NCBI GenBank assembly: GCA_015654675.1
Contig: JAATGM010000024.1
Span: forward strand, 1 to 64,000
DNA from: Planctomycetota bacterium
GTDB taxonomy: Bacteria; Planctomycetota; Phycisphaerae; UBA1845; UTPLA1
DNA: 64,000 nucleotides
Direction of reading: 5' to 3'
The position numbers and the translations under genes are program-made. The notes beneath the pieces were generated by a model. The model searched no databases and was not told the origin of the DNA. It saw nothing but the letters and a program-made list of their open reading frames with translations. Position 1 is the first letter of the stretch. The number at the start of each line of letters is the position of its first letter. Shown piece by piece: positions 44,637 to 53,130 of this stretch.

Positions 44637-45704
44637 ATGAAACAAATACGACGGTCCGCGCTGACGGCAACCCTCATGAGTTTTGTTACCGCCACCACCA
44701 CCCACGCCGGCTTTTCTCAGTCGACTCTCGCCCCACCCGGCGGCTTCATCCAGGCCGGCGCCTACCAGTCGACCAGCTCCGGCCTGATTCCCGGCCAGGA
44801 CCTATCCACCGGCTTTGGCATCCCCAACGACTTTCACGAACAGGCCTTCGCTGGTAACTCAGCCGCGCAAGCTTCTGCCGCGACGTCAAACCCGCCCATC
44901 ACGGTCTCCGTCTTAGCCAGCGCAGACCTCGGACGCTTTCGCGCCGCGACAAACAACACGCATCTCGATTCATCTCACTTCGTCGCCGGCGTCGCCAACG
45001 GCGGCTGGAAAGAAACATTCACCGTCAGTCACCCATCGTTTGACGGCCAGGCCGGTTTCATGGTCTTCCAGGTCCGTGTCCGCGGCTTTCTGAGCGCCAC
45101 CGGCATCACCGGTTCGGCATCGGTCCTGACAACCGGCTACAAGAACAATCTCGAGCTGCAAGTCAATTCCTACTTCAGCAGGGTCAACTCCGACCCCATC
45201 GGAACCGACCGCCAGCGCGCCCAGTGGGGACTCGGCTCGTCCGGAGCCGAGCAGACACGCACGGTCGACGGCTCGGTCAACATGTCCGTCCCGATCACCT
45301 TCGGACAGTCATTCACCGTCGGTTTCTACGCCATGGCGCTCGCCGGCCAGAGAAGTCAGGGCAGTTTCCCCAACCCAAGCAGCAGCACGCTCGACTTCTC
45401 CGATGAAGGCGTGACCTGGAACGGAATCGTAAACGTCTACGCCGCCGGCGCACCGATCGCCGGCTACACGATCGTGTCAGGATCAGGCATCGACTGGAGC
45501 CAGCCCTTCGGCACTTGTCTCGCCGCAGGCAACGGCGACGGTAATGGCGACGGTTCCGCCAACGGACTCGATACGCCCGGCATGACCACGTTGCTGATCA
45601 GCGGTCCGACACCCAGCACCGGCCACTGCGCCTACGACATGAACGCCGACGGAATGGTCAATCTCACCGACCTGCCGCTCTACATCGCAAGATTGCTTAA
45701 CTGA
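44637..45704 (+). CDS. Secreted protein with dockerin-like C-terminus, 355 aa
   Basis: The N-terminal 280 residues are not recognised. A signal peptide (about 1-24, LTATLMSFVTATTTHA) is followed by a beta-rich region with many Ser, Thr and Asn. The C-terminus has GNGDGNGDGSANGLDTPGMTTLL and YDMNADGMVNLTDLPLYIARLL, a pair of dockerin-like calcium loops. The ATG follows GGAGG and lies 16 bases after the beta-helix gene, so the two are probably one transcript. Confidence 0.75.
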   Translation: MKQIRRSALTATLMSFVTATTTHAGFSQSTLAPPGGFIQAGAYQSTSSGLIPGQDLSTGFGIPNDFHEQAFAGNSAAQASAATSNPPITVSVLASADLGRFRAATNNTHLDSSHFVAGVANGGWKETFTVSHPSFDGQAGFMVFQVRVRGFLSATGITGSASVLTTGYKNNLELQVNSYFSRVNSDPIGTDRQRAQWGLGSSGAEQTRTVDGSVNMSVPITFGQSFTVGFYAMALAGQRSQGSFPNPSSSTLDFSDEGVTWNGIVNVYAAGAPIAGYTIVSGSGIDWSQPFGTCLAAGNGDGNGDGSANGLDTPGMTTLLISGPTPSTGHCAYDMNADGMVNLTDLPLYIARLLN

Positions 45705-45724
45705 CAGAATCGGAGACGCCACAA

Positions 45725-46444
45725 ATGAACGCCCTGAACCGCTCAATGCTCGTACTGCTCCTCGCCGCGACCGCCGCGTATGCCAGCAGCAACATCAACA
45801 CCATCAACAAATGGGCCTGGTCGGAAAACGCCGGCTGGCTCAACTGGCGCGACGCCGGCAGCCCACCCGCCGCCCATGGCGCCCGCATCCACACGCGCTT
45901 TCTCTCAGGTTTCATCTGGGCCGAAAACGTCGGCTGGATCAATCTCGGCGATGGTGATCCCGGCGCGCCCGGCGGCGTCGAATTGCAATACGCCAACGCC
46001 GACAGCTCCGATTTCGGCGTCAACCTCGAACCCTTCAGCGGAGTGCTTTCCGGATATGCCTGGGGAGAGAACGTCGGCTGGATCAACTTCGCCGCCGGCG
46101 CGCAGGCCAATCCGCCCAATCCCGCCCGCGTCGACTCGCTCATCGGCGCCTGCCGCCTCCGCGGCGTGGTCTGGTCGGAGAACCTCGGCTGGATCTCACT
46201 CGACGACGCGACTCACTTTGTCGGCACGCCCTGCGGCGGCCGCCCCGGTGACATGAACTGCGACGGCCTCGTCAACGGCCTCGATATCCAGACCTTCGAA
46301 CTCGCCATGCTCGCCCCCGCCACCTACGCCGCGACCTATCCCGACTGCAACGCCAGCAACGGCGACATCGACGCCAACGGCGCAGTCACCTCCGCCGACG
46401 CCGCCCCATTCGTCGCCTGCGTCCTCATTGGGGGGTGTCCCTGA
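45725..46444 (+). CDS. Secreted WSENxGW-repeat protein with dockerin-like C-terminus
   Basis: 239 residues with a signal peptide (about 1-19). The body has four repeats of the pattern WAWSENAGWLNW, FIWAENVGWINLG, YAWGENVGWINF and VVWSENLGWISL, spaced 33-50 residues apart. These are seen in other secreted bacterial proteins, with unknown function. The C-terminus GDMNCDGLVNGLDIQTFELAML and GDIDANGAVTSADAAPFVACV is a dockerin-like pair. GGAGA precedes the ATG, 20 bases after the previous gene. Confidence 0.78.
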   Translation: MNALNRSMLVLLLAATAAYASSNINTINKWAWSENAGWLNWRDAGSPPAAHGARIHTRFLSGFIWAENVGWINLGDGDPGAPGGVELQYANADSSDFGVNLEPFSGVLSGYAWGENVGWINFAAGAQANPPNPARVDSLIGACRLRGVVWSENLGWISLDDATHFVGTPCGGRPGDMNCDGLVNGLDIQTFELAMLAPATYAATYPDCNASNGDIDANGAVTSADAAPFVACVLIGGCP

Positions 46445-46474
46445 CTCAACGAATAGCCGCCACGGCCCGGCCAG

Positions 46475-46708
46475 CTAAACCCGGTCCACCGCCTGTGGCG
46501 CCCCCGAGCGCTGCGCGCAATACGCACAACAAAAATAAGTCCCCTCGCCCTCCACGCCATGCCCGATGATCCGGCATCCGCACGCCGTGCACGTCGGCGC
46601 CAGCCGATGGATCGCGCATTCAAAACTATCAAACGTATGCGTCTCGCCGTCGATGAAAACATCAAACGACTTGTCATATTCATTCTGACACACTTCACAA
46701 CGGCCCAT
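46475..46708 (-). CDS. Small Cys-rich metal-binding protein (metallothionein-like)
   Basis: 77 residues with nine Cys: CEVC near the N-terminus, then FDSFECAIHRLAPTCTACGCRIIGHGVEGEGTYFCCAYCA. The CxxC spacings and the conserved GCRIIGHGVE block match small proteins annotated as prokaryotic metallothionein-like in many bacteria. It probably binds zinc. It is transcribed divergently from the chitinase-like gene and convergently with the dockerin-like gene before it. Confidence 0.75.
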   Translation of the reverse strand: MGRCEVCQNEYDKSFDVFIDGETHTFDSFECAIHRLAPTCTACGCRIIGHGVEGEGTYFCCAYCAQRSGAPQAVDRV

Positions 46709-46865
46709 AGATCACCTCTCCGGTTGGACTGTTTGCCGGATCGTAGGCCGCCCATCCGACTCGGGTGAATGAAAGTGAATTCATGCACACCCCCCCGTGC
46801 ACGCAGGCACACAAATACCGCAAATTGAATCCGCCTACGCGATTTCTGGACCTCATTTAGCGGAT

Positions 46866-46894
46866 TTGACTTTGGCACGCACCGTGCCAAATAT
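46866..46894 (+). promoter_or_regulatory. Possible promoter with a perfect palindrome in the spacer
   Basis: TTGACT (46866-46871) and AAATAT (46889-46894) are 17 bases apart. A perfect inverted repeat, TTTGGCACG-CAC-CGTGCCAAA (46871-46891), fills the spacer and would place a dimeric repressor or activator over the promoter. The start codon of the GH18 gene is 67 bases further on. Confidence 0.45.
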
Positions 46895-46960
46895 TGGACT
46901 ACCTGCCCCCCGTTCCCGGCCGGAAGCGCCGGACACTTTTCTCGCCTCACGGAGCCGCTG

Positions 46961-48559
46961 ATGCCCGGCCATTCGCACCGATTCCGCGCGCTCGTTTTTT
47001 TCGCAGTCCCCCTCGCCTTCAATGTCATAGCTCATGCCCAACCCAACACTGTCACGCTCTCTCTAACGAACACCTCCGACTGGACCACGGCCTGGCAGGC
47101 CGCCGGCGCTATCACGAACAATGCCCCCTGGGCCATCAACAACTGGCAGCTCGAGTTCGACTGCAACTGGACCATCACAAGCATCTGGGACGCGCGCATC
47201 GTGTCGCATGCGGGTACGCGGTACGTCATTGCAGCCGTCGATGCTTCGTGGGAGGACGGCGATCTCTCCCCCGGCGAGACAAAGGGATTCGGATTCATCG
47301 CGACGCCTGGCGGCGGTGCATCCATCCCGACCAGCGGACTGCTGAATCGTTCAGCCGTTCTGCTCAATGGCGTCTCGCCGGCGCCGCCACCTCCTCCCGT
47401 CGTCCCCGCGCCCCCATGGCCCAGCCGCGTCTTCGCCCCCTACGTCGACGCGACTGGCTGGCCGCCCCTCAACTACACCGCAGCGACCAACGCCTCCAAC
47501 ACGAAGTTCTTCTCACTCGGCTTCATCGTCGGCAACCCGGCCGATTGCTCCCCAAGCTGGGGCGGCTACTACTCCATGTCCTCCGGCTTCCTCAAAGATG
47601 AAATCAACGCCATCCGTACCACCGGCGGCGACGTCGTCGTCTCATTCGGCGGCGCAGCCAACGACGAACTCGCCCTCTGCACCCCCGACATCACCACCCT
47701 CAAAAACAAATACCTCGCCGTCATCAACGAATACGCCCTGACCCACATCGACTTCGACATCGAAGGCGCCGCCACCACCGACGCGCCCTCCGTCGACCGC
47801 CGCAGCCGCGCCGTCGCCCTGCTCCAGCAGGAACTCGCCGCCGCCGGCCGACCGCTCTCCGTCTCCCTCACCCTCCCCGTCCTCCCCACCGGCCTCACCG
47901 CCGATGGCGTCGCCGTCGTCTCCAGCGCCATCATCCGCGGCGTCAACGTCGAGTGCGTCAACGTCATGGCTATGGACTACGGCCAGGGCCCCGCACCCAA
48001 CGGCGGAACTGACATGGGCCTCTACGCGATTCAAGCCGCGAGCAGCACCCAGGCCCAGGTCAAATCCGCCTACGCCTCCGCCGGCCAGCCCATCTCCGAC
48101 GCCGTCGCGTGGCACAAGATCGGCGTCACCCCCATGATCGGCGTCAACGACTTCGAAGACGAAATCTTCCGCATCGCCGACGCCGCCATGCTCCGCGACT
48201 TCGCCATCCAGCAAAATATGTCGCGCCTCGCATTCTGGTCGGCCAACCGCGACGCCCAATGCTCGGCCGCCGGCATGGGCCACGTCGCCAACGATTGCAG
48301 CGGCATCCCGCAACAACCGTGGGAGTTCTCGATCACGCTCCAACCCTTCACCACCGCCGCCCCCTCACCTCAGGGAGACATGAACTGCGACGGCGTAGTG
48401 AACAGCAACGACGCCCCCGCAATGGCCCTCGCACTGACAAACCCATCCGCATGGACCGCCACGCATGCGTGCAACATTCAGAACGGAGACTTCAACAACG
48501 ACCACCAACTAACCGGCCAGGACATCCCCGGCTTCATAACCCGCCTCGTGGGCGGATAA
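46961..48559 (+). CDS. Secreted GH18 chitinase-like enzyme with CBM2-like and dockerin-like domains
   Basis: 532 residues. A signal peptide (about 1-26) precedes a CBM2-like domain (about 27-135: LSLTNTSDWTTAWQAAGAITNNAPWAINNWQLEFDCNW), a Pro-rich linker (PAPPPPPVVPAPPWP) and a GH18 domain (about 155-440). The GH18 motif appears as THIDFDIEG with Asp264, Asp266 and the catalytic Glu268; SFGG before it and MAMDYG after it complete the family pattern. The C-terminus GDMNCDGVVNSNDAPAMAL and GDFNNDHQLTGQDIPGFI is dockerin-like. The likely activity is cleavage of chitin or related beta-1,4-GlcNAc polymers outside the cell. Confidence 0.85.
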   Translation: MPGHSHRFRALVFFAVPLAFNVIAHAQPNTVTLSLTNTSDWTTAWQAAGAITNNAPWAINNWQLEFDCNWTITSIWDARIVSHAGTRYVIAAVDASWEDGDLSPGETKGFGFIATPGGGASIPTSGLLNRSAVLLNGVSPAPPPPPVVPAPPWPSRVFAPYVDATGWPPLNYTAATNASNTKFFSLGFIVGNPADCSPSWGGYYSMSSGFLKDEINAIRTTGGDVVVSFGGAANDELALCTPDITTLKNKYLAVINEYALTHIDFDIEGAATTDAPSVDRRSRAVALLQQELAAAGRPLSVSLTLPVLPTGLTADGVAVVSSAIIRGVNVECVNVMAMDYGQGPAPNGGTDMGLYAIQAASSTQAQVKSAYASAGQPISDAVAWHKIGVTPMIGVNDFEDEIFRIADAAMLRDFAIQQNMSRLAFWSANRDAQCSAAGMGHVANDCSGIPQQPWEFSITLQPFTTAAPSPQGDMNCDGVVNSNDAPAMALALTNPSAWTATHACNIQNGDFNNDHQLTGQDIPGFITRLVGG

Positions 48560-48942
48560 CCACCCCCTCTCCCAGCGGGAGAGGGCCAGGGGCGAGGGCC
48601 AAACCCAACGCCAGTGCAACGGCCGCCGACAAGCTAAGAACAACACACTCACAAACTTCCAACTCTCCTCCTTTTCCTCCCCCCTTCCGGCCGCCCTAAA
48701 AGAGCGCCGGAAGGGCCTCCTTGCGCAAATATGTCCGAACCCCAAGCGCCAGCGCGGGCCGCGAAAACGTCAGACAACCAGCGACGCCCAATCCTCCCCA
48801 GTCGACTCACAATGCCACGATTCTTCCCGTCGCGCTGCAGGATTCGCTCCGCGCCTCCTCAAATCGGCCCCAACTAAAACGCGCCACGCGACAAAGCCCG
48901 CCACTCCGCGCAATCCCCACCGCGCCCAATTAAACTACATCC
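48560..48942. other. Intergenic region with a hairpin repeat, no gene seen
   Basis: CCCTCTCCC (48565-48573) and GGGAGAGGG (48577-48585) form a perfect 9-bp stem around AGC, followed by CCAGGGGCGAGGG; this is the third member of the GC-rich hairpin family (see 817 and 54704). It could act as a structure at the 3' end of the chitinase-like mRNA. The remainder, about 350 bases, shows no coding or repeat signal. Confidence 0.55.
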
Positions 48943-49836
48943 GTGTCACACACCGACGCGCGACCATCAACTACCGTCCCGCTCACCCCAGACCCCAACC
49001 GCATCTACTACTTCTGCGGACTGCGAAAAAAAACTGAGTTTTCATTCAACATGGCCCAGCGCCGAGGATTGGCGTCGAGCGTCGAAGGGTGCGTGCGCGT
49101 CATAGCATGCCTGGTGCTCATCGGCGTCCTCCGGCTGCTTGGGTTCAGTATCGTGGTATCGCTCATTGCCACGGTAATCGTGGTCTCATTGGTGTCTGGG
49201 ATCTTCTATCTTGTTCGTTGGATACGCGAGTATCGACTGGTCACGAGGCTCGCCGCTGAGTTGCCCCCTTATCCCGAAGAGCTTACGCGCTTGGCCTGCA
49301 TCGGCGAGCCGCAAATATGGATGGGCGCGCCACCATTCGAAGACGTGCCGTTTGAGCCAACCATTGTTCGCGGTGGCTTCGGCGTCTGGCCGACCGCAGG
49401 TTGGGCGGCAACAGCAACCGTCGTCATCTTCGGCTGCCTGCTATTCGTTGCACTCATGATCTTGGTGCGGTTTCGCTTCGCGCAGTTACTTCCGGGAATC
49501 ACAATTGCCTGCATCACCATATCCATCGTCGCCGCCCAGGCCACTCGCGCCTTCCTCTGGCCCATCTACCTCCGCCTCGTCCCCGGCCGGCTCGACGTCA
49601 TGCACTTCAGCGCCTTCGGCCGCAAAGTCAAAAAACTCGAACGCGTCCCCCTCCGCGACGCAAAAATCCTCGTCAACCTCATCGACCGCTATGCCATCAT
49701 CGACGCCGCCGACAAACGCCACGAACTCTCCCTACTCCTCATGCCCGAATTTAAATCCTTCGCCCACACCCTCTTCCTCGCTGCCATCTCCACCTACACC
49801 CCACCCCCGCTCCCCGACGACCACCTCCTCGGCTGA
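48943..49836 (+). CDS. Hypothetical multi-pass membrane protein, 297 aa
   Basis: Not recognised. Membrane segments lie at about 48-85 (two), 153-176 and 180-200. A soluble C-terminal part (MHFSAFGRKVKKLERVPLRDAKILVNLIDRYAIIDAADKRHELSLLLMPEFKSF) resembles a PH-like cytoplasmic domain in composition. The GTG at 48943 has no clear Shine-Dalgarno sequence; ATG at 49051 is an alternative that starts just before the first helix. It precedes the zinc-ribbon paralogues on the same strand. Confidence 0.6.
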   Translation: MSHTDARPSTTVPLTPDPNRIYYFCGLRKKTEFSFNMAQRRGLASSVEGCVRVIACLVLIGVLRLLGFSIVVSLIATVIVVSLVSGIFYLVRWIREYRLVTRLAAELPPYPEELTRLACIGEPQIWMGAPPFEDVPFEPTIVRGGFGVWPTAGWAATATVVIFGCLLFVALMILVRFRFAQLLPGITIACITISIVAAQATRAFLWPIYLRLVPGRLDVMHFSAFGRKVKKLERVPLRDAKILVNLIDRYAIIDAADKRHELSLLLMPEFKSFAHTLFLAAISTYTPPPLPDDHLLG

Positions 49837-49890
49837 CACACACGCCCCGTCCGCCGATCGCCGTCCTCTCTCCGCTACAATGAAGCCGCC

Positions 49891-51342
49891 ATGCTCCTCA
49901 CCGCCCTCACACTCCTGCTCCTCGCCCTCGCCCTCCTCGCGCACGGCCTCCGCGGACGCCGCATCGGAGACGAACCCCGCTGCCGAAAATGCAACTACAA
50001 CCTCACCGGCGTCGAAACCAACAAATGCCCCGAGTGCGGCCGAATCTGGAACAGCGACACCACCCCGCGCGGCATCCGCCACCGCAACCGCAAAACCATC
50101 GTCGCCGGCCTCGTCCTCCTGCTCGCATCCGCCGCCCTCCGCGCCCCAACCTGGATCGCTTGGTCCAAAACCTTCAACCCCTACCAGCTCCTCCCCACCG
50201 GCTGGCTTCTCGACTCCGCCCTCTCCGGCACACCCCGCGCCTTTGACGCCCTCCACGCCCGCGCCCTCTTCGACGACATCCCGCCCGCCCGCCTCCGCAG
50301 CATCATCGCCGCCGCACTCGTCGTTCAGTCATCCAACACCGTCGTCCCCCTCCACCAGAATTGGATCGACCTGCTCAACCAGCTCGACACGCTCCACCGC
50401 CTCACCCCGGACGAGCGCCGCCGCTACCGCGAACAGCGCATCCACCGCATCGCCATCCGCTCCCGCCCCACCGTCCGCAGCGGAGATCACCTCCCCCTCG
50501 AAGTCGATTGCTCCTTCCGCATCCCCAGAGGTTCCTACGTCAACATCTTCGTCGACGTCCAGCGCCCCGGCTCGTCCGACAACGCCCATGAAATCACCTA
50601 CGCCACGCCATCCCTCGGCAACCAGATCATCGCCTCATCCCTCGAAACCACCGGCCTCTCGCCCGGCCCCACCGTCCTTCCCCTGAGTTGCACCGTCGGC
50701 ATCTGGGACATCGCCGACAGCGAAGCCGGCGAAACCGTCGCGCAGGCCACCAAACACACCGTCGAACTCACCGCCGCCGTCAACGTCCTGCCGCCCAACA
50801 AGCCGCCCGTCAAACTCCTCCGCAACGAAACGCTCGACCGATTCTTCCTCACTCAGCTCGACTACCGGCTGGCCCTCGTCCCCATCCCGCCCCGCACCGA
50901 CCCATCCTCCGGAATCAGCAGCCCAAGCGGCGCGACCCGCCTCGAGCTCACTCTCTTCGCCGACCAACCGCCGCCCGCCGCCGCCGCCTTCCGCGTCTAC
51001 TCCATCCAGGCCGATGGCACGCGCCGCGCCCAGGGCCGATTCGTCCTCCGCACCACCGACCACTGGCCCGTCCGCTTCGAAACCTTCGAACCCTTCTGGC
51101 TCCCGTCCGACGTCACCGCCCAACTCGCCGTCGAACTCGTCTACGACCCGGACACTGCCGCCGCAACCCTCGACGTCCAATCCATCTGGGCCGGCCGCGT
51201 CTCGCTCGCACCCATCAGCCCGTCTCTCAACCCCACCAGCGCCACAGTCCGGCTCGAAGCCCAGCAACCCGAATCCCCCGGCCCCACACGCGCCCTCGTC
51301 TTCGAAGCCATCGAACGCGACCGCGCTCGCCGCCGTGAGTGA
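49891..51342 (+). CDS. Zinc-ribbon membrane protein, paralogue 1 (483 aa)
   Basis: An N-terminal membrane helix (1-18) is followed by GLRGRRIGDEPRCRKCNYNLTGVETNKCPECG, a zinc ribbon of two CxxC pairs (about residues 31-50). A second helix (about 67-85) leads into a large, probably extracytoplasmic region of about 390 residues with beta-rich character. The same plan and the block GRRIGDEPxCRKCxYNLTG are in the genes at 51561 and 53131. Function unknown; the zinc ribbon lies on the cytoplasmic side if the first helix points outward. Confidence 0.75.
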   Translation: MLLTALTLLLLALALLAHGLRGRRIGDEPRCRKCNYNLTGVETNKCPECGRIWNSDTTPRGIRHRNRKTIVAGLVLLLASAALRAPTWIAWSKTFNPYQLLPTGWLLDSALSGTPRAFDALHARALFDDIPPARLRSIIAAALVVQSSNTVVPLHQNWIDLLNQLDTLHRLTPDERRRYREQRIHRIAIRSRPTVRSGDHLPLEVDCSFRIPRGSYVNIFVDVQRPGSSDNAHEITYATPSLGNQIIASSLETTGLSPGPTVLPLSCTVGIWDIADSEAGETVAQATKHTVELTAAVNVLPPNKPPVKLLRNETLDRFFLTQLDYRLALVPIPPRTDPSSGISSPSGATRLELTLFADQPPPAAAAFRVYSIQADGTRRAQGRFVLRTTDHWPVRFETFEPFWLPSDVTAQLAVELVYDPDTAAATLDVQSIWAGRVSLAPISPSLNPTSATVRLEAQQPESPGPTRALVFEAIERDRARRRE

Positions 51343-51345
51343 TGC

Positions 51346-51381
51346 ATCCGAGCCCGAGGCGTAAGCCCGGGTACGGTGCCA
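51346..51381. repeat. 36-bp intergenic repeat, copy 1
   Basis: Begins ATCCGAGCCCGAGGCG and ends GTACGGTGCCA; identical over all 36 bases to 53005-53040. It contains a GC-rich imperfect palindrome around GCGTAAGC. Both copies follow the ends of paralogous zinc-ribbon genes. Confidence 0.85.
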
Positions 51382-51560
51382 CATTCGAATAGAGGATCCC
51401 ACATTTGAGCGCGCGACCGTCAGTCCCATCGCGTTGAGTCTGCCAATCTTCGTGAGTCCGGGACTCGCCGAGCCGAGCGTTTCATCTCCGGATCAACAAC
51501 CCCGTTATTTCTGATGCGTCCGAATCCAGCCGCCGAATCGATACAATGCCGGGGAGTCTC

Positions 51561-52952
51561 ATGCTGGCACTCACCCTCACACTCCTGCTCCTCGGCCTCA
51601 CCCTCCTCGCCGTCGGTCTCCGCGGCCGCCGCATCGGCGACGAACCCCGCTGCCGAAAATGCAAATACAACCTCACCGGCGTCGAGTCCAAAACCTGCCC
51701 CGAGTGCGGCCGCACCTGGACGCCCGACTCCGCCGCACGCGGCCTCCGCATCAAACGCAAACGCCCCCTCGCAATCGGTGCCGCCCTGCTCCTGCTCGGC
51801 AGCGTCCTCACAGCCGGCCTCACCACCGGCTACCTGCAAAGAACAAACTGGTTCACCCGTCTCCCCACCAACTGGATCATCCCCTTCGCCGCCCGAGGCA
51901 ACACCGACGCCTTCACCGTCCTCGCCGATCGATTCGACAACGGCAAACTCACTCCAACCAACATCACACAAATCATCGAAGCTGCCCTGTCAGTCCAGGC
52001 CGACCCGCAACTGCGAGCAACGACGCAAGACTGGATCGAACTCCTCGCCCGCCTAGAAGCCCGCGGCACCCTCACCACCCAACAACGCGACCGCTATTAC
52101 AGCCAGATGGTCACGCTCGACCTCGCGATTCGACGCCCACTCTCTCGCGCCGATTACATTGAAGGCGAGGTGCACAAACGCTGGCGAGCCCCGAACAAAA
52201 CCTATCTGATATGGCAATTCGAGGCGAAATCGGCCACCTTGGACGGCCATCCGCTCCACCTACGGCCAACGATTTTCGGCCAGGACACCAACTACGTGAA
52301 CGTCCGAGGGAGTCGTGGTTATTATGACGCGTCCGACCCTCTCATCGTCGGCCCTTTCACTCCTGCGTCGCCGGGTAGCCACACGATTGAGTTCAAGTGT
52401 CGATCCGAATTTCGACCGCTCACCAGCCGAACTCGCAAACCGATTTGGGAGGGAGAGCAAACGCTTCGCTCCACCATCGAAATCGCCGATTCGAAAAAGC
52501 CGTTGCCGGTGGCGCCCACCGGGGACCCAAGGACAATTCAACGGGTCATCGATTCGCTGGAATTCACCGTCACCATAGTTCCTGGTGGTCGCGGTGACCC
52601 AAGAAGACTCTTTATCGACTGGCAACTTACTCGCCCCGCCCCTTGCGACGCATGGATTGAAATTCGAACACGTCCCAGGCGCGGCAGATTGGCCGGATTC
52701 TTCGACTTCGACAAAACGATCTACCTGCCGCAGGGCGTACAACACGAAGTCCTCACCGAACTCGGCTCCTTCGAGTCATCCAAGTTCGCCCCTGGCGACA
52801 AACTCACCCTCTGGCTCTATTCCGAGGATCGAGACAATTCCCGGAGTGGAGTCGGCACCACGCGCCTAAAACCCGGCATCCTGCTCGGCCAGGTCCAGGT
52901 CCCGATTCAACCCAACACCCCGCCCACGACCCCACGCGCAACCGGCAGCTAA
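51561..52952 (+). CDS. Zinc-ribbon membrane protein, paralogue 2 (463 aa)
   Basis: The start at 51561 (MLALTLTLLLLGL) is chosen over 51546 because it aligns with the start of paralogue 1 and has GGGGAG just upstream. The zinc ribbon PRCRKCKYNLTGVESKTCPECG is at about 31-50. A second helix (about 68-85) precedes the extracytoplasmic region, which carries FEFTVTIVPGGRGDPRRLFIDWQLTRPAPCDAWIEI-like sequence also recognisable in paralogue 3 (VRRLLEVRWRMRSKAPCDAVLSV). Paralogues 2 and 3 have the same length after start correction. Confidence 0.76.
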   Translation: MLALTLTLLLLGLTLLAVGLRGRRIGDEPRCRKCKYNLTGVESKTCPECGRTWTPDSAARGLRIKRKRPLAIGAALLLLGSVLTAGLTTGYLQRTNWFTRLPTNWIIPFAARGNTDAFTVLADRFDNGKLTPTNITQIIEAALSVQADPQLRATTQDWIELLARLEARGTLTTQQRDRYYSQMVTLDLAIRRPLSRADYIEGEVHKRWRAPNKTYLIWQFEAKSATLDGHPLHLRPTIFGQDTNYVNVRGSRGYYDASDPLIVGPFTPASPGSHTIEFKCRSEFRPLTSRTRKPIWEGEQTLRSTIEIADSKKPLPVAPTGDPRTIQRVIDSLEFTVTIVPGGRGDPRRLFIDWQLTRPAPCDAWIEIRTRPRRGRLAGFFDFDKTIYLPQGVQHEVLTELGSFESSKFAPGDKLTLWLYSEDRDNSRSGVGTTRLKPGILLGQVQVPIQPNTPPTTPRATGS

Positions 52953-53004
52953 CCCAACTCAAACACCACATGCCCCCTCCCCACACCACTGCGCCGCACA
53001 ACAA

Positions 53005-53040
53005 ATCCGAGCCCGAGGCGTAAGCCCGGGTACGGTGCCA
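53005..53040. repeat. 36-bp intergenic repeat, copy 2
   Basis: Identical to 51346-51381. It lies 52 bases after paralogue 2 and 90 bases before the end of the convergent paralogue 3. Confidence 0.85.
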
Positions 53041-53130
53041 ACGACGAATCGATAACGCTATATCGGGCGCGCGACCCCCAACCACCAACGCCTCGTCGCG
53101 CCCCATCACCCCGCCCCATTCGATCGAGAA

